From Paramarasmius palmivorus (lineage: Eukaryota > Basidiomycota > Agaricomycetes > Agaricales > Marasmiaceae): a stretch of 64,000 nt of DNA. The first letter of the stretch is position 1. Each line of letters starts with the position of its first letter. This document shows, piece after piece, positions 11,986 through 23,863 of the stretch. Position numbers and translations under genes: made by a program. Below the pieces are notes generated by a model. That model was not told the origin of the DNA, ran no database searches, and was given only the letters and a program-made list of their open reading frames with translations. The DNA is taken from positions 272,303 to 336,302 of the forward strand of contig JAYKXP010000060.1 in the NCBI GenBank assembly GCA_037176845.1. Reading direction: 5' to 3'.

Positions 11986-12917
11986 CTACATGCGACCAAA
12001 AGTAACTACTCTGTTTATTCGTTGCCTGTTACATTTGCCTAGAGAGGTATACTGATCAAGCTTCAGTTTATGTCTACGGTAAACCGGCTCTCGCTTACAA
12101 GTGTTAACTGCAACGTTAAGGTTCTCTCCGGATATAGGTCGTACTTGGAGGTGAGGGGCGACCACTGTTTGGAGCCATTGCATTGTCAACCGATGAGAGA
12201 TGACCAGGTCCGGCGACAATGGCCTTGCTGCCGAAAGGTCGGAGATGATTCGAGAAACTTCAGCTGCCCACAGATGGGTGTTGGACACCCCGTTGAATGA
12301 CTGTTCAGCAGCCGCATCTCCAGGTGGGCAACGTAGATCCTGTGCTTCCTGTTCGTCTAGATACGGGACCGCTTCAAGTATAGATTGACTGAGTAAATCT
12401 ACGTTCGCGCGAAACCTTGCATTCAGCAATGTTTCCCGAGGCTCCTTTCGTTGCACGTGGATAGGGAAGTCCTGTGTATGATAGTCAGAGCATGTAGACG
12501 GGCCAAGGGATAATACGCACTGCCAAGTTCCTCAATAACATGAGCTCCAACTCCCGATCGGTCACACCACGGCGTATCCCATCAATGAGCCCGTTGCTGG
12601 TACGGGGATAGCTTTCAACCACACGGGAAAAGAACTCCTGGTGGCATGGCAGGAGCACTTCGAAAACAAGGTAAGCGCGTTCTGGCTGAATGAAGTCCGG
12701 CATGCTGAAGATAAGTTGAACAGATCACTCCAATAACGGTGAGGTTTATGAGGGTCCTAAAGTCCTTGTCACCTGCGTCTCTTCTAGCTTTGCACCTGAC
12801 GAGTGTTATTCGCATCTTGCTCGCAACAGATAACTCCGCCATAATTCTCACCTGGATCTCCAACTTTCTTGGGCGTTTCCATGTTGCTTGCGGCTCGAAG
12901 AATAGTCTAATGAACAC
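11986..12917 (-). CDS. Unrecognised multi-exon protein, minus strand
   Basis: Three frames connect through clear splice sites on the minus strand. An exon ending PRKLEIQ meets a GTGAGAAT donor near 12,862. Next come an Arg/Asp-rich stretch and an exon with PDFIQPERAYLVFEVLLPCH and RGVTDRELELMLLRNLA, which ends at a GTGCGTATT donor near 12,520. The last exon starts DFPIHVQRKEPRETLL and reads on through ARPLSPDLVISHRLTMQWLQ to a stop at 11,986. The sequence is soluble and helix-rich with no signal peptide. I do not recognise a family. Being in an accessory segment near a Helitron it may be lineage-specific. Confidence 0.45.
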
Positions 12918-13456
12918 GATGACTATTCTTAGTCGAACAACGAGGTCAAGGAAAAGATAGGCACACAGCGTCCGAAGATTTGGTTTTGTTTCGCATACCC
13001 TTTATATCTCCCACGTGAACACGTTTACGCACTCCTTACGCACTCCTCCATTCACTTACTCTATCCCAAAGACATTCTCTTCAGTATGCCTGTTCATTTA
13101 GCTTCGCCATGGCTTCCCGAAAGCATTTCCTTCTCCTAAACCGAAGTGGTACGCCCCAAGCCGACTAATCTATGTATCAACTATCTAACACAAGAATAGA
13201 CTAAAACAAGACTCACCGTCTTCCAAAGCATCATCTGCAAAGCCCGACGCCTACTTTTCTTTAAATTACGCGACCATAGTCACTGTGTTTGCTCTAACCC
13301 TGTCTAATCCAATACCCTGTCATATTCGACGCCTAGATGGACGGTAAGTCTTCATTTGATGAGCTTACATCGGCCTGTTAATCCTTCACCTCAGCATCGA
13401 ACATATACAAACTTTTTCTTCCAACCGAGGACGCAATTAAACAGTTTTATTCCCTT

Positions 13457-15062
13457 CAGAGAGAGCATGGCGCCGTTGTCACTGGGCCTGCACTCATATC
13501 TATGTTCCGAGCAATCCCACTTCCGTCCACAGTGCTTACAATCTTGTGTCCTCCAACCGCAACGGCCCCCTTGTCCGGTTTCTTCCACCAACACCTATAC
13601 ACCTTAGACAATAACTTTGTCCCCAGTTGCCTATACGGCTGCTCCGCAAACGAATCCATCTTGCTATCGAACAGCCAAGGCCACCAGATACTACTTCTCA
13701 CCGTTGGATCGACCCCAATGGATCACATTCTTAGTGCATGCTCCAGTATGTTTCTTTCACCTTGAAGAGTAACAAAGCTGATGATGAAACACTAGCGCTA
13801 TTCATGACATTCGCAACCTGCTCCAAAGTTGTAATTCTTTATCCGACAACCATGTTCAGCGGTTCATGCATCCAATTCTCTTCGCCATGCTGTGAAGCCC
13901 TCATGGAACGCTTAGCGTGTTCCGGCTGGGCCATCCGTAGGACGCTCTCCGCAAAGGAAGCCGTTGACGTCGACTGTGAGCTATCGGTCGTTCCTCGGTG
14001 GGCTACCGACTCGTACAGCAAGATATTTCCCTTAGGAGTACAATCATCGGCGAAGAGCCCAATTGACCACATGATGGATCTCTCATCTTGGCGATTGTTC
14101 AGCCCAGACAACATGGGGGTCCACATGGAGAGGAATGTGATAGAAACCCCCTTCATTCCCATGCCGGTCGTATTGATATGGGAAGCCGAGCGAGCGTTGT
14201 GGGGTTTCATGAGCAGTCAAGCTCTACGGACAGAAGGGAACTTCGGCCGAGGTCAAGTAAGTACTTTCTTCGTGCCCAGTGTTTCAAAGAAGATAACATA
14301 CATACCAGGGCAATACCGCGGTCTCCTCCAATGTAGAGCATACCACGCAGAAGTACAACAGGTTGAGGTGCGTTGCTTTCTGATCTATCACACCATATAT
14401 TCATTTCAAGCTCGCTCAAAGTTTGTCTTGCGTCACTGAGGACGATATGGATCCCTACGAATTTCCGGAGACAGATCAATGGTTGGGAACCTCAATCTTA
14501 GTGGGGCAGAACAGGTGATATTAACCAATTTCGACATGTGGTCTGTATTAATACTTTCCAGTGGACTTCAAAGTTCTATGACATGCGAAGAGGTCACTGC
14601 CTTCCTAGTCGGCTTCTATCCTCGTCTAGTGGAGGATTTTAAGCACGATGTCATCCTTCGCAGGCTTCATTGTTTTTTCCGTGAAGTGGATGTCGACGTT
14701 AGGCTATCAACCGGCGCTTTCGACGAAAATCCTACGGGTTTCACCGCACACTCAGTGCTCCAGGGTCTTGAATTTGTTTTCGGTGAACATACATCAGGTC
14801 ACGTGGAGGTGAGCGTCTATACAAGTTCTTCGATGATTTTCCTAACGTTTCCTAGTTCAAGTTATCGTTTCACTACAGCTGGTTAACAAAATCCGTTCAT
14901 ACTGTGTGTACTTTCATAGTACCGGGAGGAAGAGAACAAAAATTGCGAAAAGCACTTTCCGACTGGAACGACAGTGCTCTGTACTCGGCCCACGTTGAGT
15001 TTGCGGTCACTACAGTTAACGGACCGCTCCCTGCCTCGACTCCACCCACTTTTCTTGTCTAA
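13457..15062 (+). CDS. Unrecognised multi-exon protein, plus strand
   Basis: A chain of exons with good GT/AG junctions. It starts after an acceptor (CCCTTCAG) with EHGAVVTGPALISMFR and continues through ANESILLSNSQGHQ. A long exon from about 13,738 to 14,255 ends at GTAAGTAC; a short exon and then LAQSLSCVTEDDMDPYEF follow. Next is GLQSSMTCEEVTAFLVGF...GLEFVFGEHTSGHVE (donor GTGAGCG), and the final exon FKLSFHYSWL...PTFLV stops at 15,062. At least five introns. The start is probably upstream, near ATG 13338, whose exon ends in GTAAGTC. The GPALISMFR segment faintly recalls the GSTAL-F segment of nucleotidyltransferase-like fungal proteins, but catalytic Asp residues are not seen, so no function is assigned. 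Confidence 0.45.
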
Positions 15063-15699
15063 TCGAAATCGGGCGCTTGGTTACCATGTTCGTTGTACCC
15101 TACTTTTCAATCAAAACTCAATATGACTCCTCCACGCGCGATTAAGACGGGCCCAAACTACTTTACTTACCACATCCGGCACCTGTAACGACACGTTCCC
15201 TCGAGTCAATGACGGAGTACAAAGAGGCGCCGGCGGCGTAGGCGTTAGTCTCCCAGTGGCAAATTACCTGCCGTGAGCACTCTGTCTCTCATGACCCAGA
15301 ACAATTGAACATCCAGCTCAATACTGGGTCAACGTACGCTGCAGAGGATCAATGTAATCACCGTATGGACTGCATACTCGAGCAACGGAATCCGCTGTCC
15401 TTGTCGGCCTCGAAACTTCTTTCTGGCGGGACCCGAACATCGTACTAGTTGACCGCCCAGAGGTAGAGTGACACGAGTCCTTACCTTTTAGGCGCATAAG
15501 TATCTTCGATATCAATCACTTACCACATCCTCGGTGAGCTTACACGACGGGTTCAGAATTCAATCGTTCCAGCTTCTACGCATCGTGCCTCCGACCTGAG
15601 CGTCGCCAGCGGATCAGAGGGTCGTCTCTCTCACGAACGGTCTGCAAAAATCGTTCTTTAAAGCTGTGAATTCCTTCTTAACAGTCAACTCCCATATCG
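15063..15699. other. No gene seen
   Basis: Only short broken frames on both strands. No repeat or RNA gene is recognised. Confidence 0.4.
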
Positions 15700-17439
15700 A
15701 TGTCCATCCTCATGGAAGAAAGCAACTTTCCCCCACTGTATGTATCGTCCTCATCCAACAGTCCTTTCCCCTGTATTTGCTTACTTGATCCCTTCCCCCG
15801 CAGCGGCCATATGGCATACGACATCTTAGTAGGCAAACCTACTGAGCGCGTACTCGACTACGACAAGAAACTCGAGCTCAATCGACTCGCGAAAAAAGCC
15901 CGGATCGAAACCGTAATGCAAGTCCACCTAGACGTCTTCTCCGATTCAGAATGGGACGCGCTCCGCAAAATTTTTGTCGAAACGGACGCCGTGGTATCAG
16001 GAACAACCGTAACTGGATGCCTCACTACCCCAGACGACGATAGTCCGTTCCAGATATTCGTCGGCCAACAATACACGGCTCTGATCCTGGATTTCGTCGA
16101 CAGCACGGAATTCACCTTCGATTCCAATCTTCCAGCGCATATGCGCCTTGACGACCCCTCCGATACGATGTGGTTAGATTTTCAACATAGCAATACGTTA
16201 TTCGCGAATAAATCACCCCATACCCCCACCGTCGACGATGATACTTACGTGGCCAATGTGTTCAACTTCACCGGTCCAAACAAGCGCAAAATTCAAGTGG
16301 TCTCCGGTAACATATCATCCGTACAGCTTGTACTTGCCATGAAGTCCAGTAAGCACACTATCCTGCTCATGTTATACTTACTCTAACCTCAATGATGCCC
16401 TCCAGCCATGCATATGAACATGATTACCGCTTGGGACTTAGTAATGGCGTACCCGCAGCTTACGCTAGACCGTCGAGAGGCACTAGACACCGACAACCGT
16501 CAGGGTGCGGAAATCACCGATATGTCTCCTTTCTTCGACGCTGATGGCATATTGGTGAATCCCATGCTCACTGCCTACGACGTCGCTGTACCTGGCTCTG
16601 AGGTCACAGTCCTTCCAAGGCATTTCGGCGACGAATTCACTCTGAGAATCGCATTACCCGCGATTCCTCTTCCATACGGCGACGCTCTTCCTGGCAGCCG
16701 TGCGTCCCTTTATTCCAACTCTTGGCAGCTGCGATTCGGGCCAAAGGAACACGACCGTCGTAATCTAATGTCTGTTGAGTCCACGGTCTTTCGGCATTCT
16801 TTCGTGTCGAAATCTATCATGCTTTCTCCCACCGTGGAGTCAGTTGTTCTGCAGAAGCTGCCGCTGGAATGGAGGAACGCGGTCACTGGCCATGCTGCCA
16901 TCTCTCGTCCTGACGAAGAAATCTTCTTCGCGCTCCTTCGCGAGGCGTATGAAGAGATCTCAGCGCCTGATTCCCCTTACTTTCTCCTGTGTGGAAGAAT
17001 AGCCACCGAATTTAGAAAGTGGAATAGCTCCTGGTGCAAAGTTGGCAGAAAGCGAGTTCCTCCTGCCGGCGTAGCATACTGTTCTTTCCGCACGCTGTCG
17101 AACCTCGAAGCAGGTTTGGATGGCTCCGCCCAGGTATGACCCAATACCGCTTTGGAATATATAATGATACTCATAGCTTCGTTTAGGTCGAGTACTTGTC
17201 AAAAGTCATACCGGAGTACGATAATCAAGTTTGGACGAACCTAGTGATAAGGGTGATTCGGAACAATGAGCAGGACTGGAGAAACCTCGTCATACAAGGG
17301 ATTAACGGGCTTCATCCTATCTTCATGAATATTCGCTTGCGTAAGTCCAACATTTCACGCGTTAACACCTTCAGGCATTAGACTCATCGAAAACTTAGTA
17401 ATCTTCGACGGTTCTCCAGGACTCCTTGTACCAATTTAG
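15700..17439 (+). CDS. Hypothetical soluble protein, five exons
   Basis: Exons join cleanly. MSILMEESNFPPL is spliced (intron about 15,738-15,802) to GHMAYDILVGKP; the second exon continues to AMKSS (donor GTAAGCAC at about 16,350). The third begins HMNMITAWDLVMAYP after a CCTCCAG acceptor and ends at GTATGACC near 17,134. The fourth runs VEYLSKVIPEYD...FMNIRL (donor GTAAGTCC), and the last gives RIRLIENLVIFDG to a stop at 17,439. About 490 residues. No signal peptide, membrane segment or known motif is visible. Codon use is GC-rich and regular, unlike the Helitron, so this is a well-supported real gene of unknown role. Confidence 0.7.
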
Positions 17440-17802
17440 ACACCTCAGAAGTCGTCTTCCGGCATGCCTTCGGTCAAGTTATCTATGTGTTCCTCTTTAC
17501 ATAGATTCCTCTATTCGAAGACCGAGCTTGCTGTACTGTATTCTGTTTGACAATCAATACAATTCACACTTGTTCTCGAAGATTTCAGATGCTCATCTGG
17601 ATCTTTAGGATCTATTACATGTGCAGTGGCGGTAGCGTACACAGGTGCCTAGCGGGTCCTTCATTTACACTCTTGTTGTGAAGGATCCTCCATGCGCCCA
17701 CCGAAAAGGATCCGAAAAGAAATTACTAGGAAGCTCTGTTTTGGATCACGGGGCAAGCACACAGAGTAGGTTAAAAGGGCACCCCTCCGTTCCTTTTCAA
17801 GC
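17440..17802. other. Intergenic, no gene seen
   Basis: Short spacer between two plus-strand genes; the open frames here are not protein-like. No motif was recognised. Confidence 0.4.
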
Positions 17803-18586
17803 ATGAACCCATCTCTTCTTCCTACGATGGATAACTCTCTTCCTGTGACTGAATATGACCAGCCTCCTGCCTCTGAGCCCAGCGCTTTGCTGACCACTCT
17901 AAACTGCATCACCATGGGTGTACTGACTGGTTCGTGTTTCTACTCCTTCTTATCCCCTTCTCCTCTTCAACCCGTCACTCGTCATTGCTGATGAACATAA
18001 TGCATCCCACAGGAAGCGATAGCGACGCGCTCGACAAGCTCAACCTAAGCGAAAACACTGCATTGGACGCAGTCGTATCGGCTTTCATCAAGAAGAGTTA
18101 GTAAATCGTGTCCACTTGCCATGCTTCGCCTCTGACATATTTTTAAATTCTAAATTTTAGACTATCTTGCGCGTTTCGTCGAAACACACTACCAAATTGG
18201 TGTCGAGAATCCCCAGGCAAGCAAAGCCGTCCCAACATTGACGCTCAGGTGTCAAAACTGCAACCACATCGTCAATCTGCCCCCTGCAGACTCACGCTGG
18301 TACTGCGTAACCAGGGGCCTGCGCATCGGCTATGTGCGCGGGTGGTATGTCCTTTGCGCTGTTACGTTTCCCGCCATTCATTGATTCATCTTCAAATAGG
18401 GATGCGGTGAAGAAGCTTGTCCTCCACGTAGCAGAGAACAAATACGCAGCGTACACCAACAGAGAGACAGCTAGGAAAGCCTTTATCGTAGCCGTAGCGA
18501 ACCGCGAGGCGAATGTCGTTGTTACAGGAGAGTACGCTATGGCTTATGATCCGCTTCCTGATGTAGAAGGATTCCTGTACCCTTAG
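17803..18586 (+). CDS. Protein with viroplasmin/RNase H1 N-terminal-like domain
   Basis: Four exons: MNPSLLPTMDN...MGVLTG (donor GTTCGTG), SDSDALDKLNLSENTALD...FIKK (donor GTTAGTAA), NYLARFVETHYQIG...YVRGW (donor GTATGTCC), then DAVKKLVLHVAENKYAAYT to a stop. The last two exons carry WYCVTRGLRIGYVRGWDAV...YAAYTNRETARKAF. This is the pattern of the small viroplasmin-type fold (W-Y-V, GxYxxW, Y..F.TREEA) found at the N terminus of eukaryotic RNase H1 and in many basidiomycete orphan proteins, where it binds double-stranded RNA or RNA/DNA hybrids. A CxxC (CQNC) precedes it. No RNase H catalytic domain follows, so a nuclease activity is not implied. Confidence 0.65.
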
Positions 18587-18611
18587 TTAGAATGCTACAT
18601 CGATTGTCGAT

Positions 18612-19550
18612 TTGAATACATATCTCCTTTTACCGAACTCGTTCCTGTCGGTGACGCTCACCGACCCACACCAAGCTAGTATATCCGACGACGACGACGA
18701 TCCAGTCCAAGAGTATGTCCGCCTCATGATCTTCTACGCTGGTATCGTCCGTACGATCCACATTTCTTCCGTACCTTGGATTCTGCCTGGAGACCCACCT
18801 TGCCCAATTCACGGCCCTAAACACCTCGACACCCCTTCTCTTGACCCACAAAACCCAACCATTCCCGACCCACACTCACCCATCAATGTTCGCCACATGC
18901 TATTTGGAGATACGTCTCGTTTGCCACCAACATTCAAGGTGGCCATTACTGCAAAAGTTAGTATACCCGAAGATGCGCATTTGAAAAGGGAAGCAGGCAA
19001 TTACGAAAAGTTTCCAGAGGCGTTTGGGGAGCATTGGTCAGGGTTCAATTTGGCATACCCATTACATGATCCGACGCCTTGCGGGGCTATTGTGCCGGCG
19101 TTCTATGGGTTTTATACCAAGGTCGGAGATGAGGGAAAAGAGACGTACTTTAGCCCCTTGCTTCTCTTGGAGGACTGTGGTGATCCCATTGATCCGAGTG
19201 AGCTGAATCTTGATGATAGGTGGGCGCTTTGTTCCCTTTTTCAAAATTTGACCACTCACTCTACTCCTAGACATGAATGCTCTGCTCTACTCTTCCGTTT
19301 CCACCACCATGGTTGGATACACGGTTCGTTCTATCCTCGGAACATCTTGATGAGGCGAGGTGACCATGCAGATTATCCGATGGAGAAGAACCACGAGGAT
19401 AAGAGGTTTAGACTTATTGATTTCGGGAGGTCGAGGTATTTAGAGGATTTGGCTGAGGATGATGAAAGGGGTAGAGACGAGTGGGACAAAGATCGTTTTA
19501 AAGAAAAGAATACGGTTTGGCACACGATGGAATTGCCGTTCCCCATTTAA
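18612..19550 (+). CDS. Protein-kinase-like protein, HRD Asp replaced
   Basis: The C-terminal part shows a kinase-like catalytic loop HGSFYPRNIL followed by LIDFGRSR (DFG). A 51-base in-frame intron (19,220-19,270, GTGGGC...CTAG) lies just before; removing it gives DDRHECSALLFRFHHHGW, which reads better than the unspliced frame. The N-lobe is weak, and the real start may be ATG 18,726 or an earlier exon, because the first 38 residues look like leader or intron. The Asp normally found in HRD/HGD is Ser here while Asn and DFG are kept, as in several fungal kinase-like families, so activity is uncertain. It follows the viroplasmin-type gene at close spacing on the same strand. Confidence 0.6.
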   Translation: MNTYLLLPNSFLSVTLTDPHQASISDDDDDPVQEYVRLMIFYAGIVRTIHISSVPWILPGDPPCPIHGPKHLDTPSLDPQNPTIPDPHSPINVRHMLFGDTSRLPPTFKVAITAKVSIPEDAHLKREAGNYEKFPEAFGEHWSGFNLAYPLHDPTPCGAIVPAFYGFYTKVGDEGKETYFSPLLLLEDCGDPIDPSELNLDDRWALCSLFQNLTTHSTPRHECSALLFRFHHHGWIHGSFYPRNILMRRGDHADYPMEKNHEDKRFRLIDFGRSRYLEDLAEDDERGRDEWDKDRFKEKNTVWHTMELPFPI

Positions 19551-19711
19551 CTTCCCTAGAACTCGTTATCCTCGCAAATTCACTGTCTTGTAATATGGAT
19601 TTCTTTGATCCATTCATTGTGTTGTTAGTAGAGTAGAAGGTACATGTTTCTGTGTAGTAGTATAATGTCTATTGTCTCTAGTCCCAGATGCAATTCGTTT
19701 CTTGGTCAAAT

Positions 19712-21362
19712 CTACAAGTCGAGGAAAGGAACGGCACAAGGGTGGTACGACATGTTCTTGTCGATGTAGATGTTTACGCGGGGAAGAGGATGGTTGACGG
19801 GGTCGACATTGTACCTTGAGGTCTGCGAAAGAAGTCAATCTAGATGTCTGTGATTCGTAACGTTCCACTGACCACAAGTGACCACCAAGCCTTTGAGTAC
19901 ATAGATTAGTCGGTACACAGATCAAAGGTTAATATAGAGCTTGGACGTACGTTACCACCCATTCCATAAGGTATGTTAAGCACAAGCTTGCGGACGTCCT
20001 CCTTCTTCCCAAGTACGGGATCGTCAAGAACAGCAAGCGCAGCTTTGCGGTACTCTAGCTCCGATTTTCTGATTTCTAGACGAATCTTGGTTTCGGCCTG
20101 TTCTGCGGTCAAGCCGTCGTTCCGTTGTAAGAGCGTCAACACTAATTGTAGATTGTTGGTTAATCGGGGATGACAGCGAGCACGAATGCTGGGATGTATA
20201 CTCACTGTTGTTAGTTGCGGTATCAGTGAGGTATTCCCTTTGAGTGTGGCAGTGAGCACTGAGCAACGCCCGAGACAGTATGTATATGTAGCGGGGTTTG
20301 CTTACTTTGTGTAGCTGATGAGATCATTGGTGTAAGCGACGTGGACTATGCACTGCGTTAGTATCTACGAGAGAGCGATACAGAATGAGAACTTACATCC
20401 GGCAACGTCCTCCAAACGGACAATGAGCGGGTGTTTAAGTTCCTCATCAGTGAGATTGATGCCGAGACCGTATCGTAGGCACGCCCACATGAAGTACTGC
20501 AGGTGAACAAGAGACAAACTTAGCGACATCTACCATCATGAGGAACAGTCAACACAAACCGCGCCGACATTGGTCCTGCGCGCAGCGACGTATTGCTCAA
20601 ACGACTCGTAAGGGATCTGTCCGTGGGAACTGTTGCCGAGTGAGAAAGGTGAAAAGATAGCGTGACGAGGTCACTCACTCGAAGTATTCATGTGTGATTC
20701 TGGCGAACTGGCGGAAGCTAACTGGGTCAGAGCTGTCTTCGATTGCTCTCCAACACTTGTCGATCGCGATTTCAGCGTAGTTATCTTCCGGTTTCTGGGG
20801 GTACACGTCAATGTGCGGGTATCAAAAGATATAGAAGTCTGAACAAACTCTGCTACCGTCGGTCAAACCCTTGAGAATAGGAAGAAGGTGAAGGTTCCTG
20901 TGACGATCAAGATCCTCGTCCAAGACGAAGAGAAGAGTAACCAAACGGCAGATCCATAGAAGTCGCTCACGGTCGGAGAAAGGGAAACCTGGTGACAAAA
21001 GAGGTTGGACAATGACGAATAAAGCAGTGAAGCAGCAACATACACATCGAGGAGAACTCGGCGAGCTGGCTGTTCATGAGGTAGTCCTTGACCTCGGGAT
21101 CATCGAATTCCCATTGTTCCTCGACCCATTGGTCGTTTTCTATCGATTAGGTGAGTTGTTCAATTAGACTCGAGGATAAATTCACTTTACCTTGTTCGAG
21201 ACGCCTCCAGTCCGGATGGTCTCGAGCGAGTGGGAATCGATCTCCAAAGAGAGAATCCATGCTAGGACCTTGTGCCCATTTCTTGAGCTCCAACTTGGTT
21301 GGAGCAACGGCTTGAGTGGCGTTGTTAAGGCTGACGTCGGAATCGGTGTCGCTGAAAGACAT
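19712..21362 (-). CDS. Class I terpene cyclase (sesquiterpene synthase-like)
   Basis: Ten exons on the minus strand, starting MSFSDTDSDVSL at 21,362 and ending PCAVPFLDL-stop at 19,712; about 350 residues, usual for basidiomycete cyclases. The aspartate-rich motif is LDEDLD (DExxD, about residues 113-117). The second metal-binding motif NDLISYTKE (NDxxSxxxE) is complete once a GTAAGC...CAAAG intron is removed, and an Arg-Tyr pair occurs in TSRYNVDP near the end. Such enzymes ionise a prenyl diphosphate, usually farnesyl, with Mg2+ and cyclise the chain; they are cytosolic and lack a signal peptide, as here. It is divergent from the FAD-oxidase gene at 22 kb with a 644-base shared upstream region. 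Splicing of the last two exons is the least certain part. All key residues are present, so it is probably functional. The product cannot be predicted. Confidence 0.9.
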
Positions 21363-22006
21363 TGTTGTTTGTCGACTTTGAGGATTCAGAAAATTAGTCT
21401 GTTGAATCTCGACCTTTCGCCTGGGTCTCTTTTAAGCAAAGTTTAAGTTATTGCATTGAAGGTAGTTGATGACGACAAGCTCTAGTATGTATATTCGCAG
21501 CAAGCTACGATATCAGCGACATTACTCGAAAGTGTGGCACATTACTGTCACTTCCGAGCGGCCGGGATTCATTCTGACTTGTGAGCATTTGGACTTGGAT
21601 GTGATAGCTTTGGGGTAGTTTCCAGCCATGAGCTTGCCTCGAAGTTTCGCTGACGAGAACTAGCTAGCCATTGAGATCTTCGGGGTGCTTCGGTGTAAAA
21701 AGTCGTCGACGTTAAAGGACAAGCGGCAAAATGCGAACCGAATGCCGATACAATTTGTGCTTACAAAAGATATTCCCGCGCTTCAAGTCCTCCCGCATCA
21801 ACGTCCATGACCCCGCTCTCGAATTCGCCGCCATGCAACGGCATTTATTGAAGACGGCCACTTCCAAGTTCAACATTCGACCTTGGGCGCTGTATAGCGT
21901 GTTGAAGAGATGTGTAAACCCGACACTGATATACATATAAGAAGATCCATGTGCTTCTTCGGAACTAACAGCTTCTTTTCGGCTTCTCGTTCTCTTTCTG
22001 GAAAAA
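21363..22006. promoter_or_regulatory. Shared divergent promoter region, terpene cyclase / FAD oxidase
   Basis: 644 bases separate the two start codons. TATAAG at 21,936-21,941 lies 71 bases before the oxidase ATG. A stretch at about 21,832-21,890 resembles the region at about 28,945-28,995 in front of the second oxidase copy, so part of the promoter was duplicated with the gene. Confidence 0.55.
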
Positions 22007-23863
22007 ATGGGAATCTTATCTAGGATACTCATTTCAACAGTACTTGCTTCTTCGCTTGTGTCTGCTGCGCCTATCGATGGATATGCAGAGACGTGCAAGG
22101 AGATCGAGAGCAAGATTTCTGCTGCCTCGGCTGTAGCTTATCCTGGTGAGATATTTCTTCGTTGAGATCGGTGTAGAAGCTGACGCGTGTTTAAAGGTTC
22201 TGATCAATATGCGCAAGATATTCACCATCCTTACGCCTCTTCGGCTCAGGACTCTGCGTGTACTGTTCAACCGGGAACTCCGGAGGATGCTGCGTTGATT
22301 GTTCGTATTTCGTGGTCTAATACAGGAACATTGATCTAACAAATGGAATCTTCCAGCTTACTATCGTAGGCAAGAACAAGACACCTTATGGTGTCAAGTC
22401 TGGCGGTCACACCACCAACCCGTAAGTATATCCTTCCCTTAATATGCCATTGTTAACTAATTCAACTTGCGCAGCGGCTGGAGTTCTTCACCCGGTGTCC
22501 TCATCGTCACCAGCCGATTTAACGGCGTTTCATACGATTCTGCGACTAACGTTGCTTCGGTTGGCCCTGGCCAGACAGGAGAGCAAGTTTACAAGAAACT
22601 TGAACCCTTCAATGTCTCTGTGCCACTCGGTCGTGTCAAGGGTGTCGGTGTAGGAGGTTTCACCTTGGGAGGAGGCTACTCGTGGATTGCAAACCAGGTT
22701 GGATTGTCTTGCGATACGGTCGTTGCGTTTGAGGTTGCTCTTCCGACGGGAGATGTGGTTACCGCAACAAGCACGTCGAATGAGGATTTGTTCTTTGGTT
22801 TGAAGGTGAGTTATTGTTCATGATGATCGGATGGTTAATTTACTCTTTGCTATTAGGGAGGAGGAGGTAACAACCTCGGAGTTGTCACCAAGATTGATTA
22901 CAAGGCTATTGCTCAGCCTGCTGTTTGGGTACGGTGATTTCCTTACCTACATCTCGAAAGGCTGATGCTAAATTACTATATAGGGTGGTCTTAACGTGTA
23001 CCTCGAAGAAAACCTCGACGACCTCGCTGAAGCAATTGCTCAGTTTGAGCTTAACAACGAGGACCTCAAAGCTGTCATTGGTGTCACCTATGCTTACGAT
23101 CCATCACAAGGAGGATTGTTCGCGTCCGTTTTCTTCTACTACCATGGCCCGAGCGCTCCTGCAGGAACATTCGATGCTCTCCTTGCTGTCCCGGCGGCAT
23201 CTAGCACCCTTATGACGAGTTCTCTCACCACCCTGGTCAGCGCATTCGTTGTCAACCCGCCGGTCCTTCCTAGGCAAGTATAGCTACTCGGTTGTGGAAT
23301 TTCCTCAGTTAATATTCCTCTAGGACTTTATGGCGCTCCGTCTCGATTACTAGGTATTCGGTTCCTGTTCTCAAGACCATTGCTGCCCAGATCAAGGTAA
23401 TGTTAGTCCTTCATATACCTAGACTGTTTCTGACATGTTTACTCTTTAGCTCCATGGACCTGAAGCCTTTGATCGCTCTGCCACTCAGTTCACCATGGCT
23501 GTCGAGCCACTCAACGGAGATATCTTCAGCCACCAACCCAACGGCCCAGCTGCCTACTATCATGAGCCCGGAACCTTCTTTGCACCATCCGTTGTCAGTC
23601 TTTACTGGCTTGACGAGTCGCAAGACGAATGGTTCCATGATACCCTGAAGGAGATCAACGACAACGTCGCCAACTTTGCTGCATCTGCCGACGGAGGATT
23701 CCAACCTGTTTTGCCTCCTGATGTTACGCTGTATCCCAACTATGCAGCATTCGATACCCCGACGGAACTGCTGTTTGGTCCCAATATCCCGAGGTTGAGG
23801 GAGATTCAGGCCAAGTATGATCCTGAGGGTGTTACGGATCTGACTTCGGGATGGAAGTTCTAA
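22007..23863 (+). CDS. Secreted FAD-linked oxidase (PCMH/BBE-like), copy 1
   Basis: Starts MGILSRILISTVLASSLVSA, a signal peptide with a likely cut near SAA/P, then about 460 residues over eight exons. The PCMH-type FAD domain shows GVKSGGHTTNPGW, with the His that usually carries covalent FAD, then VGPGQTGEQVY and GVGVGGFTLGGGYSW. The Cys that gives a second covalent bond in berberine-bridge-type enzymes is absent from the GRVKGVGVGG segment, so a single attachment as in 6-hydroxynicotine-oxidase-like enzymes is expected. The C terminus has the NYAAFDTP and W-F segments of the substrate-side domain. Splice sites are good throughout (for example 22,146 GTGAGATA, 22,805 GTGAGTTA). Substrate unknown; divergence from a terpene cyclase gene suggests oxidation of a terpenoid, but secreted sugar or alcohol oxidases look alike. 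Confidence 0.9.

Noticed and set aside
13839..14210. Minus-strand 123-codon frame
   Set aside because: Opposite strand of a better-supported spliced plus-strand gene.
19614..19925. Minus frame with GGHLWSVERYESQTS as a terpene cyclase exon
   Set aside because: A direct splice from GMGGN to TSRYNVDP keeps frame and gives a better end; the WSVERY stretch probably lies in the intron, though alternative splicing is possible.
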